From Tretioscincus oriximinensis (taxonomy: Eukaryota; Chordata; Lepidosauria; Squamata; Gymnophthalmidae): 64,000 nucleotides of DNA. The stretch spans positions 792,411 through 856,410 of the forward strand of contig JAJVDF010000018.1 of the NCBI GenBank assembly GCA_022410635.1, read 5' to 3'. The position numbers and the translations under genes are program-made. Below are positions 24,559 through 37,177 of the stretch, piece by piece. The stretch's first letter is position 1, and every line of letters begins with the position of its first letter. The notes beneath the pieces are model-generated. The model was not told the DNA's origin. It did not search any database and saw only the letters and a list, made by a program, of their open reading frames with translations.

Positions 24559-25599
24559 TCCACAGTTAGCAAAGACAGAGGAAAGAAGTGTCGTATAGTC
24601 TTAAAATTCAATTAAATCATAATTTGCAGAGTCCAAAATGTCAATTTTTCAGGGTTTGGGATTTTGTTGTCTATTAACTGAATGAAACAAAGTAAATAAT
24701 ACATTAATATAAAAACTGTACAGTGTGGAGTTCTGTTTCCTCCTGATAGTCTTTGCAAAAAAAAATATAAAGATGCTGAGTTTAAGGTCTAATGAACAGC
24801 AAGTAACCAAGATCAGAATCTTTGGAGTTCATTTGATCTTTGTAGTGAAAATTATTTTTNNAAAAAAAAAATCAAGAGGTATCAATAATGCTGAGCTGAA
24901 AATGACCACAGACTGAGTTGGAAGTACATATTGACTTGATGTATTATTTCAGCTAGATGGGGAAAAATCAACTTAAGAAGGACGAAGGGTTACTTTGAAA
25001 AGAAAGGCTAATCATTTCATTTGAAGAAGGAAAAGCTAGCTCATTTGTTTTTCCTTTTTCTTTCATCTTCCACTGATGCTCTGGAAACATACAGGATGAA
25101 AAAGCTGATAGTAACACACCTATAAAGATATTTAGACTGGGGAGGTCATTGTACTATATTGACTCCAAGACATAGATCAGAAAGCAACTGAGTAGAGTGA
25201 ATTAGATTGGATCTTATATTACACTGACTGATTTTGATTTATTGACATGGTTCCAAGATTAGAGCTTTGTGTTATTTGTCNGAAAGTTCTGTATTCAGTG
25301 TATTGATTTGTGGCAGAAATATCACATAGTTGCCTCGGAAACACACCCCTATTTCTGCATTTATGAAATCTTGTGTTATGCATAGCTACTGTGATACCCT
25401 CATAACCCAAAATAAGATGGTTTCCACAGATCCACAGGTGCAGTTTCANGCATTATCTAGGTTTATTCCAGATTAGATCTGCTACTGCATGCACACTGTG
25501 AAAGATTCCACCTGGAGCCTGCCATAGTCTACAGTAATATATGGATGGCAGGTCCCTATTCTGGGATATTCTGAGTTACTTTGAAGAAATAAATGTNTT
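24559..25599. other. Non-coding sequence
   Basis: AT-rich, with an NN ambiguity at 24860. No gene recognised. Confidence 0.6.
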
Positions 25600-25702
25600 T
25601 ATAAAATCTCACGTTGTCTTCCTTTTTATTGTTAGCCTTTAAGTTGCAACGAGACTCCTGACTAGATATTCTGGACTCAGACTAACATGACTATTTCTCT
25701 GA
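25600..25702 (+). mobile_element. PLE terminal fragment
   Basis: Contains ttgttagcctttaagttgca followed by cagactaacatgactatttc, the same terminus as the right end of the PLE at 23.6 kb. Worn; no ribozyme core is retained. Confidence 0.65.
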
Positions 25703-27394
25703 ACTCTACCACCAAGTTTCCTTTACAAAGGCTTATTCCTTTTGGACAGCACTGAGTTTCCTATGTAAAGCTTGGTTTTGTGCCTGTGTATTTAGAAATG
25801 GATAAGTATTAAATTAGGTTTTCAAGTCCCAAATTCTTTGTATAAATGCAACTTAAATTTGAATACTTCAGAACTCTATTATATCATTTTACTACAACTT
25901 TTTGCAAGAAAGCACTGTGCTGTGTTAAAAGAATTTTGTGCCCTGTACAAGAAACTGATATTTTGGAACACAAGATTTGTGTACGTTTTTTAAATTTCTG
26001 GTAGTTCTATTTTCATGTATGGGTTTTTCCTAGGCAGAAGAAGATACGTCTCTACTATGATTTGGTTGGTGGAACTTCAAAACAGATTTCTACCTGTGTT
26101 CCTCTGAGCTAGTTGTTCCTATTAATTATGCTTTGAAACTGGGTTCAAATTGAGCTTTTTAAAATCCAGGTTCCTTACTGGTCTGGCAAAGTCCCAAAAA
26201 CTGCTCCAAATACAATCAACAAATAGATTATTTGTCAAGTTTATTATAGTATTACTTCTTGGCTATGACAACATTAGGAACTGTGTTGTATTTGCTTTTG
26301 CCTTTTGGCTTTTATTAAAGCCATCAGGAGACTTGTGTGCCTCCTCTGTTCAACTGCCTCAGAACCACTGGTATCATTCCTGAATAAACATTTACCAGAT
26401 GCCATCTAACATAAGAAGCAATGCATACAAGAATCAATTGAACATATCTCATATTCTAGTGAATATCTGTAGCTCAGAACTGGATGACTACATAATCAGA
26501 GTCCTCTAAGTTGAATTTTATTTCTGCAAAAGTTGTTCTACTAAACTAGATTGTATCATTGCAAATATTGATTCTTGATTGATGACAGATCCTATAGCAA
26601 CTAACTTTTTTCTTGCAAATGATTAGCAAATGGTGATCTTTGTTTTCCTTTATGGTTGTTCCTTTTTGAGTTTCTTCTTCTCTAGTAGTCTTAATTGCTA
26701 ACTGAGTATAGTTCTTTATTAAAACTGATCTGCTAGTTCAGGTGTTGAGTAACTTCTTTTAGCCTATGTTTTAGTAAATAATTTAAAAAAGAATGGTTAT
26801 GACCTTTGGTGTAAAAGCCATTATAGATAAATGTTGCAGTTGTTTTTATACTTATGGTTGAGTTTTTCTTTGTTTGGCTTCAAGATGTTTCTTGTACTAC
26901 ATTTTAAAATAGTTCATAGATGGAAACTATTAAGGATTAAGAGCATATTACTATGACTTGTTTCAGATTGCCTTTATACTCATTCCCTGAATGCAGATTC
27001 ATGATGTGAGAAATGCTAAGAAAACCATGCTTGAGAGAAAATGGAATACAGGAGTTGTCAGGATATATTTTCAGGGGATTTCATCATTTTCAAGAGCTAC
27101 TTTCTGTCTCTGGTTCTTCCAAAAATGTATTAGTTATATTGTAAAAAGCATTAAAGTTTTTGAGACAAACCCCTATCCCCAGATTATACAACTACTGTAT
27201 GCTTTTCCAAGGGAAAGAAACCCCTTCAAGGATACGTTGGTTCCTTCCTTCATGGACATGAGACCTGTAACACATAGCACTTCTGTCCTATCTTGATTCA
27301 GTTCTTATTTGTTGCCCCACAACCAACCCATTATTGCCTCTGAGCACTTGTCAAGCAATTTGACTAAATCAAGCACTCCTGATTTGGTTGGCAT
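25703..27394. other. Non-coding sequence
   Basis: No gene or repeat recognised. The 101-codon open frame at 26991-27296 has no domain. Confidence 0.55.
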
Positions 27395-27790
27395 AGAGAG
27401 CTAGAGCTATATATCATCTGCATTTCGATGACACCTCATTTCAAAACTCCTGATGACCTCTCCTAGTGGTTTATATAGAAGTTGAATAGGAGACAAGATC
27501 AAGTCCAGAGGAAGCTCACAAACGAGTTCCGAGGAAGTCAAGAAAACTGTTATGCCAGTCGCTCGGTTTTCGAGATACAGTAGGAGTGGAACCACTAGCA
27601 AAGATGTGACTTCAACTCCTAAACTTTTTAGGAAGGATACCATGTTTCATGATAGTAAAAGCTGCTGAGAGATCCATTCCCTCTGCCATTTCTCAACCTG
27701 GACAACCAAGGGCATTTCAGTATCTTAACTGGGTTTGAAGCAAAATTGGAATGATAGGAAAATCAGTTTCCTCCAAACATGCCGGGTTCA
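27395..27790 (-). mobile_element. L2-clade LINE, internal reverse-transcriptase fragment
   Basis: An internal piece of an L2-clade LINE without a 3' tail, old and diverged. The coding remnant is described separately. Confidence 0.75.
27407..27643 (-). pseudogene. L2 ORF2 reverse-transcriptase relic (palm domain)
   Basis: A broken piece of the L2 reverse transcriptase. The minus-strand frame ends in LILSPIQLLYKPLGEVIRSF and then RCHRNADD. In the family this is the palm segment in which a SxLSPxLFNIYMKPLGEVIR-type stretch leads to a (Y/F)-A-D-D catalytic box. The aromatic residue of the box is replaced by N here, and the glutamine expected in the PQG motif is not seen. The sequence to about 27790 continues upstream in the element sense but is frameshifted. 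It belongs to the part of the protein just upstream of the region retained at 61331. Non-functional. Confidence 0.75.
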
Positions 27791-30582
27791 TGTTTATGTA
27801 GTACACTTTAGAAGATTATCATGAGCTAGACTGAAAATTGCCCAGTGTTTCCGAACTAGATGCTGCAAGCATACCATAAACTGAAAGTATTCAACATTTT
27901 TGCTGAACTCAGTGCTGCTTTTATGTTGAATGTCACATTTGACAATCTCCTGTTATTCATTCCATTACTAAATTCATAATTAAATTACAAAATAAAAAAC
28001 TATGAAATTGGATATTGACTTGCAAAGTTGATATCTATCTATTGCATATTGTGATTATCCAAAATTAATCATTTTGCACATATACAAGGAATGTTTCCTA
28101 TCAGAGTTNCCATGATCAATATCATCATACAGTTCTCACAGAAATAATCAGCAAAATTATCATTGTTGTTAACATGATTAGAAAGTCACCTTGACAAGCA
28201 TAGAAAATGCAAAGAATAAAGATAACACATCTGAAAATTGTTATAAAAATGATTCTTGGACTACTACAAAGGCTCAAATGTAATGATAGAAATATCAGTG
28301 TATAGAAATGAATTTCCAGATCCAGTTATATGCCAAAACATTCTATTGCTTAGACAGATAGACAATGTAGCAAATGCATGGATAGCATTTAATGCATGGA
28401 TAACATTTTATAATGTAGACAGTATGCATAAGTAACATATAGTAGTACAGAGCTGTATAACATACAGAGATTTCAGGACCACAAATGATCTATGCAGATC
28501 TTTTTAACGTCTCCATATCTTTTTCTTTTGGTTGCATGCATTTTTATTTGGTCTTCCATAACAGAGACAAATGATCTCATTCTAGACAGCTAAACTGTTA
28601 TTTAAACTACTGGTAATCAGAAATCAAATGTATTTTCATCCTAGTGAAGGGGGACTTTTGGCCCATAAAGGTTGCTAATTGTTTTGGTATTGTAAAGAAA
28701 TAGATTTACTGTTCGCATATGTATATGCACATACATACACACATATACTTAAACGGCAAATGAGAAATTGCTAGAATTCCATAATCCAGTGCAACAGCAC
28801 TTAGACCATTTATATGGATATAAAAAGATTGTATTCTTGATTCATCCTCACTGCCTGTTGTTTAGATTTTGACAGCTATAATGCAAAGAATTCCTAGAAA
28901 GCAGATTCAAATGTCTTTTTTGTAGGCAGCTTTTGCTTCTTTTGTTAGACACTGAGCTCATAGGCTGTGAACTGAACCTTTCCAAATAATGCCCATTTTT
29001 ACTTGGAGGCAGAGGGCAGGGTACTTGAAAGGAAGGAGCAGCGTATCTCAGGGAACAAAGTAGAACAAATATAGAAAATGTTATGTGCGCACCTATGTAA
29101 TTGGATAGCACTTAAATAAAAAGGTTTTTGCTCATTTTTGCCATGTCTGAATTTAAATGTCTGAAAGAAAGGTGTAAACTCAAGCTGTGAGAGTGAATGT
29201 TGGCCAGTTTGGCTTAATGTCCTCACCATTCCTATTCATCACCACTGCAAAGGAATTTTTTCCCTTGTGCTTTTTGTTCAGAAATATAAAGGTGAAAGGA
29301 AAAGCTTAAGAAGTAGGTAGGGAGAACTGACAATTGTTATATTTCATTCCTTCACACAAAATGAAATCTTTCTTCCTAGGAGGGGGGACCCCAGTTTGCA
29401 TTTCAAAATGTCATAACTTAAGTATTAATTGGTCCTTTTTGGAAAAACACTCTGGAAGAATGGTTCATCAGGCTAATGGACTAAATCTACAGGCAATACC
29501 TTTGCCCAGAGCAGCAACAGATATGTAACAGCATACCTTGTCCACTGGGAATACTTTTGTGACAAAGAAAGTGCATTCAAAGAATATTTGTTTACTGGCT
29601 TTGATTTACAATGTTGATTTCATAAGTTCATGTGTTACTGATACCTACCCAGCCCTTCAGTTCTAAAGTATGTCCTGGTATTAATTCCAATGAAATATCG
29701 CATACTAAGATTAAAGTTGCCATAATCCAGGAGTTCAAAACCAAGACATAATTTAAAGTCCCTCCACCCTAACCCTGCCTTTCTACTCCAGCCAACCTCA
29801 ATTCCAACCTCTGTCCTCAACAATCCCAAATCGTCAAGTTTTGTCTTTTCAGCCTGGAAAACACTGTAAAATCATAGATTGCCTGTGAAATCCATGACAC
29901 ATGGCAATCCTAACTAAGAGTGACTTTCTGTTTTCTTCCTTTTCCCATTGTTTACTAGGAGGCACTGGGGCTTGAAATTGTGTTATTCAGCCACATTCAG
30001 TCCAGGTTCTTTACAAAGTCACAATCTTCAGAAAATGACAGGAACAGCTCCAGATCAGCATTGATTTCTTCCTCAGTGCTGAGTGAATGGAAGATGAGAA
30101 CCCCATGAGCAATTTTTGGGCAGCAGATGATGAATGTTGCTGTTTCTTCAGAACCAAACTCATATTGTAGGCAAGAAAAAACTCCCAGTGCATCCCTTTG
30201 TAGGAGGCAACTTAAAAGGAACTAAGTTTTCCTGTCTTTGAAATCTTTTGGCCCCTTCTTCTTTGTACATCAAATAGAAGCACTGAGTTAAAGAAGAATG
30301 CAAAATCCTTCTTCTGCCTGGTGTAGATGAGACCTTTGACTTTGTTCTGCACAGAGTCTGAGGGCAAGCACAGAACTGGTGTTTATGAACTGTGTTTTAT
30401 ATGTTTCATTCTTGATTTGTTAATAATTTAAGCACTACTAATGAGAAGCGTAGTTTGTTTTCTTCATGAAGCTGTCTTGCAAACAGAAACAGTGAAATGA
30501 AATTGTCAGATGGGAAATACGAAGCGGCTTCATAGTTTTACAAGGTACCAGTCTTCATGCAGTTTGAGAGCAGGGGCAGTTT
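27791..30582. other. Non-coding sequence
   Basis: About 2.8 kb with no recognised element. Open frames at 28848-29229 overlap on one strand and look random. Confidence 0.55.
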
Positions 30583-30829
30583 GGGAGCCAGTTTGGTGTA
30601 GCGGTTAAGAGTGTTGGACTCTTATCTAGTAGTCTCCCGGTTCAATTGTACACCCCTCCATGAAGCCAGCTGGGTGATCTTGAGCCAATCACAGTTCTCT
30701 CTCTCAGCCCTGCCTACTTCACAGGGTGTCTGGTGTGGAGAAAGCAACAAAAAGCTATGTACGCCCCCTATGGTTCCCCATCCTGAGACCTTTGGGTATA
30801 GGGAGGGATATAAGTATAAATAAATAAAC
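30583..30829 (+). mobile_element. tRNA-derived SINE, family B, with L2-like tail
   Basis: The head has an A-box-like tggtgtagcggttaagagt and a B-box-like ggttcaattg, the split promoter used by RNA polymerase III. The body includes agccagctgggtgatcttga and tacttcacagggtgtctggt. The tail cctgagacctttgggtatag plus (AAAT)n is the L2 3' end. Sharing a 3' end with a LINE is the usual sign that the LINE enzyme mobilises the SINE. Confidence 0.9.
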
Positions 30830-31534
30830 TGTTTTTAAATTGCCCTATCGGACGCCTTCATCCTCTCTTCCCTTTAGTAGTCCAGGAATAGCTGGCCCAA
30901 CATACCAGTGAGTGTACTCNCTTACTTAGACTCTGAAAAACTAGGAAGAACAGCTTTCTCAGCTGAGCTAAGCTGAATTCTCCCCTTGTTCTACTGCCAA
31001 ACTTAGTTCCCATGTAGAAGGTCTTATTCAATACAGATATCTCTTAAATGTTTTTGAAGGAATTTGAAGCACCCTTGGGAATGTGAAGTGTTTATAGGCA
31101 GAGTTTGGGATAAATGATTAGCTTGGTTGAGCAGAAAGAGCTATGTTGTCTCTGTTTCTAGAACTGTTCAAAAATATAAGACTATATCATTTCACTTTAG
31201 CTATTTGACAGCAATTACACATCACACAAGCCATGCATTTTTAATGATACACCTACACATTTATCTAGAAGTGCAATTATTTTTGTTCATTGCATTGTGC
31301 CTTGAAGCTTAACAGAGCATATTTATTGAATCNTATCTACAAAGTAAGTGTGCATATGGAGCTTCTATAGATAGAGATGTAAATTACATCCACATATTTG
31401 TGTATGAAAATAAAGGATGTTCAGGTTTCTGTGTGTGTGTGTATGTGAAGCAGGGATCCTTTGTTCATGGTCTATGATTCTTTTGCAAATGGCAAATCCC
31501 TTGAAAACACTATCTAGCCAGTACACAATCTTAA
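30830..31534. other. Non-coding sequence
   Basis: Short (TG)n near 31428-31445; otherwise nothing recognised. Confidence 0.6.
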
Positions 31535-31688
31535 AAAAAAAATCTAACTTGCCTAATCCTGTCTTAAAGCTATCCAGGCTGCAAGCTACAACCACCTTTT
31601 CTGGAAGTAAATTCCTAAAGCCGATGACCCTCTGGGTGAAAAAAAACTTTCCCATGTCTGTCCTCACTCTTCTAACCATCAGATGAGT
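31535..31688 (-). mobile_element. CR1 LINE fragment, type 1
   Basis: Contains tgaccctctgggtgaaaaaa and the flanking block shared with 41264-41910. Both ends of the element are missing. Confidence 0.85.
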
Positions 31689-31707
31689 GNTAGTTACTTA
31701 CTAACTG

Positions 31708-31770
31708 GTACTTTCTTTCCTTCTTTCTTCCTGTTTTTCTTTCCTTCCTTATTCCCTGCCTTCTCTTCAC
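31708..31770. repeat. Polypyrimidine tract (CTTT/CCTT)n
   Basis: Low-complexity T and C run on the plus strand, interrupted in several places. Confidence 0.8.
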
Positions 31771-32105
31771 ATTGTACAAGGATATACATTTGCCATTGCA
31801 TCCCCCAACTGGAGGACATAGTGATCAAANTGAAATTATATAAGTAAATTTGATAAACTAAATTATATAATGTTTTTGATATGTTTTTGGAAGACCTGAA
31901 ATCATGATTTCGCTGTACAATTAGGAGATTTGTATTGTTCACTGATGAAGGCAACGAATGTGATATTCTGCCCCACTCCTTTTTCAGAACCAAACACCTC
32001 CTTAGACAAATCTACTTCTTTGAATGTTATGAAGTGGACAGCTCCTTAGGAACAGAATCTGTAGCAAGCTGTGCAATTTATTACTATTCAGATCCCCATT
32101 TCATT

Positions 32106-32142
32106 TTAGTTATTCATTTATACTTGTATCCTGCCCTATATT
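32106..32142 (-). mobile_element. L2-type 3' tail, truncated
   Basis: Carries atttatacttgtatcctgcc, then ends abruptly where the PLE fragment begins. Confidence 0.6.
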
Positions 32143-32200
32143 GTCAACTCTGTAGCATCTGAAGAAGCAGACTTGTCTACTAAGGTTTATGCTGCCTGTT
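32143..32200 (+). mobile_element. PLE terminal fragment with broken hammerhead-like core
   Basis: CTGAAGA at 32159-32165 is followed by a stem II with one mismatch (gcagac/gtctac). Where the other copies have CGAAAGC this one has TAAGGT, so the invariant GAAA is lost. The (GTT)n after it (32197-32215) is a local microsatellite. Confidence 0.6.
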
Positions 32201-32215
32201 TTGTTGTTGTTGTTG

Positions 32216-33534
32216 TAGTTAGTGGTGGTGATTTCTAAGACCCTTTCTAAATTAGGCTTTATTTGGAGATTTCTCTTCAAACTAAGGCCTATCATCCACC
32301 TGCCATTGTAGGCTATGGAAGGCACCATTTTATACCAGCATATGATTGGCAGAGCCTAGTCCAAGAAATATCCAAAGATAAAGCCTAGTGCAGAAACAAT
32401 TTAAGGCTTTACAAGACTCCCTAGCTAGAAATTTTGCAGACAAACACAGCTACATGTTGACATTGTACCAGGGTATGTTTGTGCAATCCTTACCAGTTTA
32501 GATTAATGCAGTGAGAATCAAGGAGTAGCTTTAACCCACTGCAAAGATTGCAGGTGCCAAACGAATGGTGCCCAACAAAAACAAAAACATAAGAATAAGG
32601 GTTACTGGTGCGAATTATATCATTTCTGACAAGACAATTACTTAAAAATGTATATAATAAATGCATGATACTATCTTGAAGATTTTACCTCAAGGTTTAC
32701 TTGAGCCCAATTTATATTGCTTGACTTACACAAGAATTTGTATATGTATCAGAAACACCCCCTAGGCCAGACTCATGAGGAAAATTGAATATTATTTCAG
32801 CAGGCCCTCTAGCTTTATTGCAGTAACAGAATACAAGTATTATAGGCAAGCACTAGAGATTTGAACCATCTCAGTTGAGTTCCTTTTCTCAAACTTTTTA
32901 GTCTTCAGTATAATTTTACTCAAGGTTCCCCAAATAAACAGTATTTCCATGCCCTATGATCTTCATATTAAGTGCGCTTTCACACATAGTCTGAGGATTC
33001 CTTCCAGTGATTGGCGGGAATGGAGCATCTGCATTTCCATTTATTTACTAGTGAAAAAAGCCCATTGCTCTACAGCTATGCAATGGACTCCAGCTTCATG
33101 ATGAGGTTTGATACATAGTATTATATCACTGTTGTGTTTCCTCCCACCTCCCTTTATCCTTTTCTTTAGTAAAGAATGCAGGAGACCTTTTCACACCCAT
33201 TGTAGGCGTAAGCATATTTTACTGATTTTGTGTGGTAACCCTATTCAATTGAAATCTGTTTTCCATATTCCAAAACATGTTAAAAGTTTGTTCTGCATGA
33301 ACCTGTAGATTGGGTCAGGTCTTCCAGCTGAAAACATTTACATCAAAGCTTTATAATAAGCGTTTTTCATTGTGAAAAATGGAGTAGAAAAGCAAGTAGA
33401 AATATAACTGAAACCCATAAATTAACAGGAATTCTCTCAGGAAGTAAACTGGAAGTTTGTTATAGTTTCACCTGGGACACCATCTATATAACGAAAAACC
33501 TATAAGTTAGGTAACAGCATTTTTATTTATAATG
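32216..33534. other. Non-coding sequence
   Basis: No gene or repeat recognised. Confidence 0.6.
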
Positions 33535-33542
33535 TTTATAAG

Positions 33543-33765
33543 CAGGGCTTTTTTTGTGCCGGAACGCACCGGAACGCAGTACCGGCACCAAAAAAAGCCC
33601 TGCTTATAAACATAACACCGCCCCCCGCCACCGCCGCCGCTAACACTGCCTCCCCGCCCCACCGCCACCGCCGCCGCTAACGCCACCGCCCCCACCGCCA
33701 CTAACACCGCCCCCCCCTCGCCGGCGTTAGTACCGTCACCTTTTTGTCTAGAAAAAAAAGCACTG
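33543..33765. mobile_element. hAT-type non-autonomous element, 223 bp
   Basis: Ends cagggcttttttt and (reverse complement) cagtgctttttttt are imperfect terminal inverted repeats of hAT type. The 8-bp duplication tttataag flanks it at 33535-33542 and 33766-33773, the length made by hAT transposases. The left third is a near-perfect foldback: 33532-33562 pairs with about 33582-33613 around a loop of roughly 19 bases. The arms reach outside the element into flanking sequence. The rest is a GC-rich minisatellite. No coding capacity; the glycine/alanine-rich open frame on the minus strand only reflects GC repeats. Confidence 0.8.
33614..33735. repeat. GC-rich minisatellite
   Basis: The 20-mer ccgccaccgccgccgctaac is exact at 33625-33644 and 33662-33681, with degenerate copies after. 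It is CpG-rich and strongly unlike the AT-rich surroundings. Confidence 0.85.
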
Positions 33766-33773
33766 TTTATAAG

Positions 33774-34544
33774 AATGAATAAAGCCCTTTTCACAGCTTA
33801 CTGCCGTTTCATTGCACTTTCAAACTAGAAGACACACAAGCACACATCAGCAAAGGAAGAGATTATTTAAGTTCCATTCTTTCTAGCATAAAGCAGCTTT
33901 TAAAAAGCACTTATCTGGAGAAAGAAAACCTGTTACATGCAATGTCGTTAAAACCCTGGAGCCATTTTTATCATATGTGAAAGTCTGTTGTATTTACTGT
34001 TATTTTTAGCCAGACCCAGACCTTAAAAGCAGTATACTGCATCTGAATTACATTAATCCAGACTCATCCATACATTTCATTCTTTCTGGAGTAATGAAAT
34101 AAACCAAGGTTTTAAAAAGGAATGTCAGATAAGCATCTTTGGGTTAGAGAATGTAGGAAGTCTTCTGCTGTGGTCTTCCATTCTGAAAGTAGACTGAGAA
34201 TAGATTTAAATGTAGGTTTGGCCAGGTGCTTTATCTAGTTTCTTTTAGATTCAGTCTCTCNTTGTTTCATGAGGGATCTCACTTATCTGGAGAAATACAC
34301 ACAATGCTATGAAAACCGGCAGGCCGGTTTTAGTTTACAGCTCCTGTTTCTTGTTAGGGTTTATTTTTTTTTAGGGTTTATTTTTTTCAGCTGCTGCTGC
34401 ACATGGGTTCATCGGGTTTTTTTNAAAAAAATCCTACAACCCTTGTGAAGAGGCAGAAGCCTTTGGAACTTGGGGAAGTGGGGTTGTATGTCTCTCCCTC
34501 TTCTGTGTGTGACTGCATTCAACATTCTGATCACTCCCATTGGA
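33774..34544. other. Non-coding sequence
   Basis: Includes a perfect palindrome (aaaaccggc, two bases, gccggtttt) at 34312-34331 and a tandem pair of tagggtttattttttt near 34356-34388. No gene recognised. Confidence 0.55.
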
Positions 34545-34700
34545 TTCATTCATTCAATTACTGCCCAATACCCTTAGGTCTCAAGATTGTGAACAATCAA
34601 AACCAAAATAACCTATTAAATCAACAGTATCTTAAATTAGGGAAGGGAGAACAGTTTTTTCAACCAAACACCAGATGAAAGAGGTTCGTCTTCAAGCGTA
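34545..34700 (-). mobile_element. L2 LINE 3' end, degenerate
   Basis: Carries the worn terminal block (cccaatacccttaggtctca), then accaaacaccagatgaaaga and ggttcgtcttcaagcg. This order matches the end of the copy at 20206. Confidence 0.65.
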
Positions 34701-37177
34701 GGCTTTCCAAAGTGGTGGGAGCAGTCCAGGTCTTTCATTCCTCTCTTTCTAGGAGGTAACAAACACAAATTCTCTCCCAATTATCCTGGGGGAAGATGGG
34801 TTTAGCATGTCTGTGACTGAAAGATCTGCTCTGCACTATTCATTCTTCCTGCATCTTGAGCCAGCCAAACATAACTGACAAAGATGGCCACAGAGTAGAC
34901 ATGTGCATCCCCCATGCTTGAAAATAATGAAAAGCATGAAAATCAGAAAAGAAAAACAATTGTGTTCTTATTGCTTCTACTACTACTTCCTGGTTCCCTC
35001 AGGGCATTGACTAGCTTGGAAGCTAACTCTCAATTTTAGATTGTGCCTTGGTTCTCCATTGGAAACTAAGCCAGAGTCTGTTTGTATGAGTCAATTTAAG
35101 CTAAACCTGACTTAGCAAACCTCTAATGTGGACCAGTTCATGACAGGACAGAGCTGGTTGTTTGCCTTTATCTGAAATGGGAGACAGCATATGTCTAGCT
35201 TCTATACTACTGATAAGATGATTACCAGATTTTGGTTGCCATGCAACTCTGAAACATTCTGGAAGGCATAGAAACCTTTTACAACCATGCTTGAATAAGC
35301 TTTCCTTCAAAAAAGAGAAAGGAAAAAGGATAAAAGTATTCCTTTGAGGCAAAGCACTGTCAAAGTACTCATTCCTTCAGAAGAGAGTTTTCAGTGATAT
35401 TTTAACGAAACCTGTATGTGACCTATGTTCAGGAAAGTAATTCTAAAGACTTTCTATAAAAGTATTGAAAAGGAGGAATCAGCTTACCACTTTATAGAGA
35501 GATTGAACAGGGAGTAAATCTTTCATCATTTAGTTCTTGGGGCTGGATTTAGTCTATAACCAGAGCTGCTAGTAGATAGATTAAGGAATACCATCAATTC
35601 CTTTCATTTGAAGGCTACAAATGGACTTTACAGGATATATTTATATATTGAAACCCAGGAAAAANAAATCTGAAAGCATTAATTACTTGTAAAACCATGA
35701 TTCTAGTCTAAGGATTCTTTTATTAATATATATCTGTAAGCATTTGGTATATGTGGGAAACTACATAAACAGAATTTCTTTTTTGTTTCATGGTTGAGGA
35801 TAACTTTTTGCCACCACTGAAAACATTTGTGATGTCTCTCCTGTCGCTGAAATAAAAAATATCCCCAAGATTGGGGGGAAATTTTGTTCCAGNCATTTTG
35901 ATAGTAACATTATTTTTGCATAGGCAATCTGTTTTGAAACAGCAATTAGTTTGTAACATTCATTTTAACATTAGCTGTGTCCATTGTGCCATACTTGTTA
36001 ATGTTGAGAGCATTAATAACAGTTTTTTTTGTCAAAGCTTAAATTTCTCGTCTTCTGGGCTTTTCCTTATTGAAGGAAATTATAACTTGCCGTTAGTGCT
36101 CTGTGTGTTTAAAGCACTTTGCAGTGATTAGTTTTCTAACTCAAGCAACAGTGACATGAGGTAGATTCGCTACTGGGCATCAACCCATTTGTAATGCTTC
36201 ATAAGGAATCTTTTTCAGAGAAGTAACAATGAACAGGAGATACCAATTAATTTTGCCTGAACTGTCGCCATAGTGCATAAATGATTTCAGACTTGGTCTG
36301 GAGCACCCTGGAATTCCAGCAATAAAAAGCTGCAAAAAGGCTTGGAGTAATTATGCCAAAGAGGGGAAACACTTAGATGGAATGAACTGCATGTTTTACA
36401 AATCCTCTATTTTGCAGAATAATGTATTTGACATTCATATGCTTCTCCAGAGGTTATAATTTTAAATTCAAAACCTGACTTACGCTTTGGTGTATCCTTT
36501 AATCAACCCCAGCTTTATAATAATCATTTTTGGGATGGTTTAATTTTCCCTGATGAACTGATCCTGTCTCTATTGTTGTCAGTGACACCGACCTCAGGAG
36601 TGCATGCCAGGATCTAAAACAGCAAACCTTTTTAATCAACAGCATTATGATTGATTATAGCTGAGAAAGCCTTGTTTGGCTTTTAAGAAATGAAGTGTGT
36701 TGCAAAACACGGGGCATTTGCCCTTCAGGTGAATTAAGATCATTAAACCAAATCTAAATTTAGTCTGAAGATTACAGATCTTTCTATTTATTGACAAATG
36801 GTCAGAAAGGAACTGTGCAACATTATTAGAAAGGATAATGTGGAGGCATGTATGTTAATCATAACAAAGAAATGGTTTAAGCTCTGACTCTTCAGATGTT
36901 AACTGAGGCTGTATTTGTATACCCAGGACTCATAAAAGAAGTCCAAATGTAAGGAATGGCATTCAGATACCTCCTCAAAGCTCTACAAAGACAGATATAT
37001 GTCTTAACTTCCTTTGCAGCATTTTTGATTCTCATAATGATTTGTAATTCAGTAGCCATTTGATAACTGTGAACCAAATGAAAAGACTGCCAGTGCTTGT
37101 GTAGCATGTCCAGGTGTTATGGTGTGCTACTAATAGTGTCACCACATCTGGTTTTTGCTTTTGGGGTGTTTTTTTAA
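34701..37177. other. Repeat-free non-coding sequence
   Basis: About 2.5 kb without a recognised repeat. The part 36140-36850 has a mixture of ATTA cores and moderately complex sequence that resembles a conserved non-coding element, but this is only an impression. Confidence 0.45.

Noticed and set aside
30583..30660. Possible tRNA gene
   Set aside because: A-box and B-box are present but the cloverleaf is not, and a SINE body and L2 tail follow, so it is a SINE head.
33507..33794. Gly/Ala-rich minus-strand open frame and apparent CpG island promoter
   Set aside because: It lies in a GC minisatellite inside a hAT-type element; no TATA, initiator or downstream exon supports a promoter.
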